In this document: positions 57,119 to 64,000 of the stretch, in pieces
How positions within the stretch are numbered: position 1 is the stretch's first letter
How the letters are laid out: each line of letters begins with the position of its first letter
DNA from: Chromera velia
Taxonomy: Eukaryota > Sar > Chromeraceae
Direction of reading: 5' to 3'
Length of the DNA: 64,000 nt
NCBI GenBank assembly: GCA_018398765.1
Contig: JAHBMJ010001217.1
Span: forward strand, 21,916-85,915
The notes under the pieces: model-generated
What the model was told of the DNA's origin: nothing
The model's input: only the letters and a program-made list of their open reading frames with translations
Database searches by the model: none
Program-made: the position numbers and the translations under genes

Positions 57119-57449
57119 AGAGCAACAGTTATTATGGATCCAGTGGCTATGTTGCGAAAGGGGTGCTTACCTTAAGGTGGTATCTCTCTGCCTTTGTGCC
57201 GACTGGAAGGGGTTTCCCAGCCTAGTTGCTCCTCTACCTAGTCCCTTCTTTTACCTCTCTAAGAGGAGGCCCTTTCAAGAGGCCCCCTGGGGACTGACAA
57301 GAGAACGCTGCAGCCTCTTTCAGCTGTTATGTTCCATCTGATTTTGGGGTTTTACGACCGTCATCTTTTAACTTGAGACCTCCCCACCTTTTTGGTTGGG
57401 GGGCTCTGACGAGTGCGCTTAGTTTCGAACCGGAAACGTCTTCTTCCAG
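57119..57449. other. Spacer between the LINE and the dispersed repeat; no gene seen
   Basis: No protein-like frame, tRNA or tandem repeat recognised. A short imperfect palindrome occurs around AGAGGAGGCCC / GAGGCCCCCTGG near 57260-57290. Confidence 0.4.
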
Positions 57450-57757
57450 TTCGTTCGACGGAACTGTCAGAACGGACTATCGTCTTTTCTCCTTCGTTTA
57501 ACTCCTCTTCAACTACTCAGCATATCTTTTCTGACTCATGTATTTTTCTCGATTTTTCTGAGTGTACGGCGGATAAAACTGCCACTACTGTTTTTTTTCG
57601 CCCGCGCGGGACGGATTTGACGTTCCCGGCTCGGCGCGTTGGTGCCGCAAAGGCCGCGCCGGGCCCAGGACTATATTTCCGGTCGGATCGTGATTTCCGT
57701 CATTTGAACGCATGCACGCGGCTTCGCTCCGCGCAAGCTATAGGCTTCGCCTTCCAT
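57450..57757 (+). repeat. Dispersed repeat, copy 2
   Basis: Same sequence family as 40216-40512, same orientation, starting GTTCGACGGAACTGTCAGAA. This copy is more GC-rich, with extra GC-containing insertions such as GCATGCACGCGG near 57709. It lacks the 100-bp direct repeats that flank copy 1, so the unit shared by both is only about 300 bp. Confidence 0.85.
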
Positions 57758-58135
57758 GCATGCAGCGCGCGAACCGGGCCGCGATGGGCCGCGGGCACCA
57801 TGCAGACCGGAGCAGAACGATCATGAACGATCTGGTCGAATCCACGACGACTTGCAACTATTTGTAACTTAGCAGCTTCATGCAGTTTCTGCCTTCAAAT
57901 GCTGGTCCGTCGGTCACTCGCAAACGTACGGAATCCGGCCGTGATCATCCGAAGTTCGATCGACACTTGGGCAGAGTCACGAAGAGCCGGAGTTTGCATC
58001 CCACTGTTTTTGGTGCTGCATCCTTGAAGTCTCCGCTGTTTGTCTTGACACCTCCCACAGTTGAGCAAACACGATCCAACGGAAAATCCGTCTACCTTGA
58101 ATTTCTGTACAAAGCCTTGCATACGAGTGAGGGGA

Positions 58136-61100
58136 ATGCAGGGGATGAGAAGGGCAACCCACTTGAAGAGCCCTGAAGATACGGCGAAAGCCATCGTGGC
58201 GAGTGGGATTTTGGGTTTTCGGGGTTTCTGGAAGATTTCTTCTCTGTCAAAGAATCTTCTCTCCCTCAGAGATGACATAACGACCCTGGGGCTGGGTAGC
58301 GTGTGCGCTGAGTTTGCCCATGAATCAGGGAGGAATGCGGTGTGGGAATTCATCCGCAACTGTTTTCGATTCGATGACGTAAAGACATTAAAGCAGTTCC
58401 TTGCCTTGCCCAGAATCTCCGACCGTTACCCCTTTCTCTTACGACTGCTGTTGTCGGAGAATCCAAACGCCATGAAATGCCTGGAAATTTTGATTAAAGA
58501 AGGCGCAAACAGGAGCGGCACAGGGGAGTTGTGCAGCCTGTTCTTGCTCCATGAAGAGGTAGAGCCTCTTCAGAATGAGGCGTTGAAAATGATGATTGAT
58601 GGGAATGTGATACAACCCAACTCATGGACCATGGGTCGTTCTGCCTCTCCTCCTGGGGATGATGTAGCTCTCCCTGTCCTGTGTGCTTTGATCCAGGGGG
58701 AGAAATTTGAGGCGGCAGAAGCATTGCTGACAAAGGGGGCAAAAGTCGACGTGTGCGCATGGAGAAACTCCAGCGGGGGTGAATTTCTGAGCGACCCGCT
58801 CCCTCTGTGCGCTCTCGTGCACCGACTCGCCAACATCGCCAGCGAAGCACAAGCCCAAACGATTGTAGAGGGGGAAGATGAGGAAGAGGCAGAAGAGAGA
58901 GCCGCGATTCGAGGCAGATACGTTGAACTCGCAGAGCGGCGCGAGAAGTGTCTGTCTCTCTTTCGCAGTCTCTCTGTGGCAGCCCTGGAATCAGGCTGTC
59001 TGCACTGGAAGGAGAATGCAAGGGTGGGGGGAAACCAGATCGTTGTAGGTGAGAATACTGCTTTGCAGCTTGCCTGTCGGTACCGAGACCCCGAAATGAT
59101 CGGTGTCCTAGTTGACAGGGAGGCGGACAGCCTAGAGAGAGGGGAGGGGTGTGGGTCCGGTCTTCCCTTTCTGGTGTTGCAGTCGAGACAGCCCTCTACT
59201 AGCGAGGTCAGTTGTGATTCCCATTGCGGAGCCGCTCTGAGTCACCTCGCACGCCTGAGGGGAATCCATCTGAACGCCACCAGCACAGACAGACACACCA
59301 ACCGAACCACCCATACCCCCTTGTCCCTTGCGTGCTCTCATGGGATGGTGAAGAGTGCGGAGGTGCTTCTGCAGAATGGTGCACTTGCGAATAAAGTCAA
59401 AAAGTCCCCCCGGGTTGTCACACGACAGCCGCAGAGCGTGTGGACCTCTTATTCCATGCCCCCCCTCTTCGAGGCTCTCAAAAGGCACTCTGAGCCCCTT
59501 GTGACTCTCCTGTTGGAGTGGGGAGCCGATCCGAATGAGGTTGTTGTGTATCGGGGGAGGGCCTGCACGCTGTTGCAGATGGTTCTTGACCTCCCTTTCC
59601 GATCTGTCTGTGGCGATGCCACTGCGATCAATTTTGCCAAATTATTGGTCGGCAAAGGGGCTGTGTTCGGGGCTGACATTGCACCGCTTGTGCCGCAGCC
59701 TGTGTTCGGTTCTCAGACCACTGCAAATAGAGAGGATGGTTTCATGAAGGAAGTTCGTTCGCAGTTGAGTAGGGGGCAACTCGTTGGTGCGGTAACGGAA
59801 TTAAAGAAGGAGATGGCAAACGGAAGTGATGTCAATGGGACATTTCAGGATGGTCATTCCCTTGTGTCACTCTCTTGTGTGTTTGGGTTTGGGAGCTTTT
59901 TCGATTTCCTTCTGCAGCAGGGAGCGGCAGTTGGTGGTGGAGTGGGGTGGTGGAGAGGGCGCCACAGTCCCCTCGTGAAAGCTGCAGAGGATTTCCCGAA
60001 CCCGGAACAGGTTTCGATTCTTCTGCGGCAGGGTGCAGACCCGAACGCCCTGGGGTGGAGGAAGGGGGCAGACGCCAATGAGGTGCTGTCGTCTCCTCTA
60101 CAGGCAGTCATGGATGTGAGTGTGGGGGGAAGTAGACTGCACCTCTTGCTTCCGAAGATCTATGAGGTGGCCAGCCTGCTTCTTGACCACGGAGCAAGGT
60201 GCACCCCCGGGAAGGACCCTACTTCCCCTGCATTTACAGACATGGCACAGAGAGCAGGACTGAATCTGCCCGACTTCCTGAGAGCGCCCCATCCTGTCTG
60301 TCAGCTGTCTCCTTTAGACAAGGCCATTCGAATGGGGGACTCGCCTCTCGTACAGCTTCTGTATCAGAGGCCAGAGGTGTCCTTTCAGGCGGAAGGCAGC
60401 GAGCTCGTAAGAATCGCAGTTGTACATCTGACCGACAGGAACAGCGGGAGCTAGATCTCGAGGGTAGTGGAGGCGGGGAGGACCCTGAAGCAGTGGCGTT
60501 TGGCCGAGGCCCTTCTGAAAGAGAACCTTCTGAACGTGAGTCAGTACACTGAGTGCCTGTCATGCAGCTGAATTTGGCGAGTCATGCAGCTGAATTTCTT
60601 TCACTTGTTGAATGCCTCACTCACTGGTCCCGATGTATTGCTCGTCTTTACAGACAGTGCCTTGCTTTTCTGTCAGTCCGGGTGAAATCGGAGCAAACAT
60701 GCATGCATCGCGTATTATCGCCCTGTATGAGAGCATTTTGAGCTGTTCCATAGCGGCCGGATCGCTATACGCAGGTACGATAACCTTCTGTCCGTTTTTA
60801 TGAAAGAGCTTGCGAAGGGTCCAAAAGTGAATGCATATGGGAGTCCCGTTCTGCTGCTTGTCCCTGCATCAGATCGCATGTCCATTCCGTCTCTGTTTTT
60901 TCAAGTGGGGGCCTCTCTCAGATGGAGGGGTGGATCTGTTGATTGCATGGGCTACCGAATTTGCTTTCTTCTTTTCTTTGCTTTGTCTGCATCTTGGCGG
61001 CAAGCGTTGAATCTCGCCGACTGTGTCCCCTGGACCGGCCTTCCTTCTGCTTAATGCATCTTCGTTGCGTGAGCGAGTGAATGCTTGAATGAATGAATGA

Positions 61101-61683
61101 ATGAATGAATGAATGAATGAATGAATGAATGAGTGCGTGAATCAATGATTCAGTGAGTGCATATCTGCATGCAGACTCCCCTGGGAGAAGACGTTGGGGG
61201 CCCTGGGTTGATCTGGCCCCCCTCATGTGGCTCGGCCTCCCGCGAGGATCAATCAATAGCTCGGTTCGGCTCTGGCTCCTGCTTGCAGACCTGATCAACC
61301 TTGAGGCAGCCCGAGGGCCCATTCTGCTACAGATCATTCGGGCGGCACCGAAAGAAGAGTTGGAAGAGGTGCAGATTGTAGACGGCCGCACTCCTCTGAC
61401 ATTACCAGGTTCGGGGGCTTGCAGAGATGGCGATTTTTCTCCTCTTGTGGTTGCACTCAAACACGGGTGGGAGGACGGGACGAATGCCTTACTCGAGAGG
61501 GGGGTGGAAGTGAATCGACGTTACAGTTCCTCCACCGTTTACTTTCAGAGCCCTCTGTGTGCCGCTCTCAGCAAAGAGCTGTGGGATGTCGCGAGAAGTC
61601 TCCTGAGGAAAGGGGCGGGACTCGTGGTAGGAGAGGAAGAGTGGGCAAAAAAGCATGACAAACTATTCAAGGAGAACCGCTAG
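58136..61683 (+). CDS. Ankyrin-repeat protein
   Basis: The long first exon (58136-60406) contains many ankyrin-like units: NTALQLACRYRDPEMIGVLV, HTPLSLACSHGMVKSAEVLLQNGA, PPLFEALKRHSEPLVTLLLE followed by WGADPNEV, HSLVSLSCVFGFGSFFDFLL, SPLVKAAEDFPNPEQVSILL with RQGADPNAL, ASLLLDHGA and SPLDKAIRMGDSPLVQLL. The final exon (61175-61683) adds GRTPL, FSPLVVALKHGWEDGTNALL and SPLCAALSKELWDVARSLLR. I count about 11 units, several degenerate. The best in-frame model has a small exon 60439-60535 between them, giving about 958 residues, but it needs a 32-nt intron at 60407-60438. The start is uncertain: 58136 is the first in-frame ATG, and an upstream exon is possible. Ankyrin repeats bind partner proteins; the partner is unknown. 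Confidence 0.72.
61087..61131 (+). repeat. (GAAT)n microsatellite
   Basis: About eleven tandem GAAT units in the last intron of the ankyrin-repeat gene, shortly before its acceptor at 61174. Confidence 0.9.
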
Positions 61684-62880
61684 GCATCCTTAAAGCACTG
61701 GACCACCTCTCACTGCTCAGCTGGTACTTCAACCGTGCTTACAACCTTACCAGCTCAACAAAAGCGGCGGCAAGCTGCGGTGCAGGAGCAGAACCGGTCA
61801 ACTAGCCGGTCAAGTCTTCAAATCTATGTTAAACGTACATCTGCATTTTACCGCAGCATGTATAAAGCGTAACCAAATGTTGTGAATGAAATAATTGGAC
61901 TAGTAATTGGAATTTGAAATGTATGGTTTCTACTAGGCCGTGCACTATACAATGTAGTATACATAAAAAAATATAAAAAAACTATAAGCTAGGCGTATCA
62001 CAATAAAAAAAAAATAATTAAAGCCGATTTTCGCTTACTTTTTTTTTTTTTTTTTTTCTTAAACGCGATGTTACGTGATAAACAACTGTTGTTCAAGTGT
62101 TGCATAACAGTCGTAACTGTTGTTTAGGTGTTGCACAACTGTTGCTTAGGTGTTGCACAAAAAAAAAGAAAAAAATAATTAAAGCAAATTTTGGTTTACT
62201 TTTTTTTTTTTTGTTGTGATACGCCTAGACTATAATTTTATTTTTTTTCATTTTTTTTTATGTTTATCACCTCGTTATAACTAGATAAACAACTAGATAA
62301 ACAACCGTTGTTTAAATGTTGTATGAGTGGACGACGTACTGGACGTTGCTGCATGTAGTCACTGACTTACTGTGCAGTGTTACAGGAAGTCTTGCTGCCT
62401 CTTGCATGAAAAACAAATGTTGTCTATAGTGGATAAATAAAAAAAAATAAAAGAACTGACATTTTTTTTTTTTTTAATTAATTCTTCAAATTCTTTTACT
62501 TACTTAGACTTACTTATTGCTGCTAATATTGCAAGGCCTAGGCTATAGGGCCTATAGGGTTTCTACTAAGTATGATTTAAAAATTCCGAGCTGGCTGTTG
62601 CTAGTTGTGGTCCTGACCTAGCCTTTTTTCGTTTTTGAATGGGAAAACGTTCACGATCACGAAAAGGATGAAGGAGGATAAAAGCCTAGTAATCTAACCC
62701 TAGATCTAACCAGTAAGTGAATCTTTCTGAATCCACAGGAACGATGGGCCAGAATGCAATGACCGATCCTTGGATACCATGTGTCATTCGTTTGGAGGCG
62801 AAATAAGTCTATAAATGAATGTGCGAGTCAGTGCGACACCTTATACCAGCCTATCTGAGGTCCATCTCCCTTTGAATCAA
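61684..62880. other. AT-rich intergenic region between two convergent genes
   Basis: The ankyrin gene ends at 61683 on the plus strand, and the next gene ends at 63083 on the minus strand. The sequence between is poor in GC and has many A and T homopolymers. It contains one inverted-repeat element (61981-62233) and no gene that I can see. Confidence 0.6.
61981..62233. mobile_element. Small AT-rich MITE-like element with inverted ends
   Basis: The left end reads ACTATAAGCTAGGCGTATCA followed by CAA, and the right end is its inverse (TTGTGATACGCCTAGACTATA), giving terminal inverted repeats of about 23 bp. Inside, a 35-bp AAAATAATTAAAGC-type block occurs twice in direct orientation, and a GTTGCACAACTGTTG-like unit is repeated near 62090-62160. 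The size of about 250 bp and absence of coding fit a non-autonomous DNA transposon. Confidence 0.7.
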
Positions 62881-63082
62881 CCCCCCCCCACTGCCCCCAG
62901 ATCCGTCAATCAAGAATCAAGATCCCTTCGGAGCACTTGCCTTCTTTGCTAAACGCACTGAGTCACCGGAAATCATATCAACAAGTTGGCCAGTCAATCA
63001 CGACTCTGGACTTTCTCCCCCCCCCCTTCCCTGCCTGTGCATGCTGGCATCCAAGTGACCCGCCAGATTTTCAATCGACCCT

Positions 63083-63528
63083 TCAATCTCTGTATCCAAC
63101 CCCGCCCCTCCGATGGTGACCCCCCCCGCCCCGCGACGGCATCCGGCCGTTGCTCCGGAACCCCCCCCGTCCCCCCATGAAAGTTGGGGGGGGCATCGCG
63201 TTGAAGGCAATTGGGGGAGGCATCGCGTTGAAGGGCATGGGTGGGGGCATGGAATTGAACCCCCCAGGCGGAGGCATCAGAGGTGGCATGCCGGGGCCCT
63301 CTCCAGTAGCAGTGTCGCTTCTTCCTCTCTTCAGTCGATTCACATCCTCATCCGTCCTCCCCCCTGCGGCCGCCATCCTCATCTCATTTCGGAGCTTTTG
63401 GTTCTCCTCTTCGTAGTTCAAACCCCCTCCCTCCCCGCCTCGCCTCTCATCGTACTCCTCTCTGAACTCGTCTCTCCACTGAATACCGTGGTGTCCTCTT
63501 CCGAATTTCCTGGCAGCGCTGTCAATAC
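63083..63528 (-). CDS. Last exon of a Gly/Pro/Met-rich protein of unknown function
   Basis: On the minus strand an acceptor (GCGCAG, complement of 63529-63534) opens a frame that runs to a TGA at 63083-63085, about 148 residues. It begins IDSAARKFGRGHHGIQWRDE, has an acidic/basic stretch with YEEENQKLRNEMRMAAAGG, then four MPPP repeats spaced by F/N/A residues, and ends in an RGG-rich tail (MGGRGGFRSNGRMPSRGG). RGG and MPPP repeats are common in RNA-binding and spliceosomal proteins, so an RNA-related role is possible, but I do not recognise the family. The upstream exons lie beyond the right edge. Confidence 0.6.
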
Positions 63529-63674
63529 CTGCGCACATACACACACACGTACAGATGCTTTCACATACACACACACGTACAGATGCTTTCACACACTCAC
63601 ACATACCCACACAACAGACAGACTATATCATCTTTCCTTCACTTCACTTTTTCCGAATCGCTCCCTTTCTTTCG

Positions 63675-63710
<36 letters not shown>

Positions 63711-64000
63711 GGGTCTTTGTTGTACTTCTTTGTCTTTGTTCTTTGGGCGCACTCTCAGTGAAAAGGCTGGCACCAGATCTCCGGACAGGCAGGCAGGCAT
63801 AGTGTGACCACGTTGTTTCTTTCTCTCATTCTTCTTTCATTCCACTCTCTTCCTCACGGATATATATGCACTCACTCTCTTTTGCGATTCTCGCGAGAGC
63901 GACGTTTTAAACAGTCAGGCCCTGAAGCAGAGAGACGGAAAAAAAGACTGACGATACGGATATTTTCTTCCCCCTCTCCTCTACTTTCTTTCTTTCTTTC
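63529..64000. repeat. Intron sequence with CA, (CAGA)n and (TTTC)n tracts
   Basis: This is the presumed intron upstream of the minus-strand last exon. It has two near-identical CACACACGTACAGATGCTTT copies at about 63541-63590, a (CAGA)n run at 63675-63710, and TTTC repeats at the window end. No coding exon was recognised. Confidence 0.65.

Overview
The window looks like nuclear DNA of a microbial eukaryote, most likely a chromerid-type alveolate alga (Chromera velia or a relative). The reasons are the standard genetic code, many GT-AG introns with pyrimidine-rich acceptors, a huge multidomain type I polyketide/fatty-acid synthase with a reductive release domain, abundant minisatellites and a LINE. 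The organism is inferred from gene style, not from a database match.

Layout. (1) 181-862, minus strand: first coding exon of VPS45, a Sec1/Munc18 protein, running off the left edge. (2) 1817-29248, plus strand: one 24-exon synthase gene, divergent from VPS45. Every exon junction I chose is phase-consistent and gives 4,837 codons plus stop. Domain order is KS (catalytic Cys replaced by Ser) - ACP - KS - DH - linker/pseudo-KR - ER - KR - ACP - AT - thioester reductase - about 880-residue unknown tail. The only acyltransferase lies after the last ACP. Intron 13 is 5,974 bp and is filled by an 11-bp minisatellite. (3) 29249-32200: no gene seen. (4) 32274-38283, plus strand: a six-exon gene for a long disordered protein, with a short run of Ns in one exon. 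(5) 38284-41180: AT-rich sequence with a terminal-inverted-repeat element and a direct-repeat-flanked element. (6) 41180-50610: about 9.4 kb of a 47-48 bp tandem repeat. (7) About 51200-57118: a decayed APE-type LINE with a chromodomain directly upstream of its endonuclease. (8) 57450-57757: second copy of a dispersed repeat. (9) 58136-61683: an ankyrin-repeat protein gene. (10) 61684-62880: AT-rich spacer with a small inverted-repeat element. (11) 63083-63528, minus strand: last exon of a Gly/Pro/Met-rich protein gene that continues past the right edge.

How it may work. In the synthase, the C-terminal AT (malonyl-type HAFHS motif) would have to charge both ACPs. The Ser-type KS could act as a non-condensing starter module. 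The second KS with DH, ER and KR gives a fully reducing, fatty-acid-like cycle, perhaps used iteratively. The reductase domain would release an aldehyde or alcohol. This scheme is inference from domain content. The other genes show no obvious link to the synthase.
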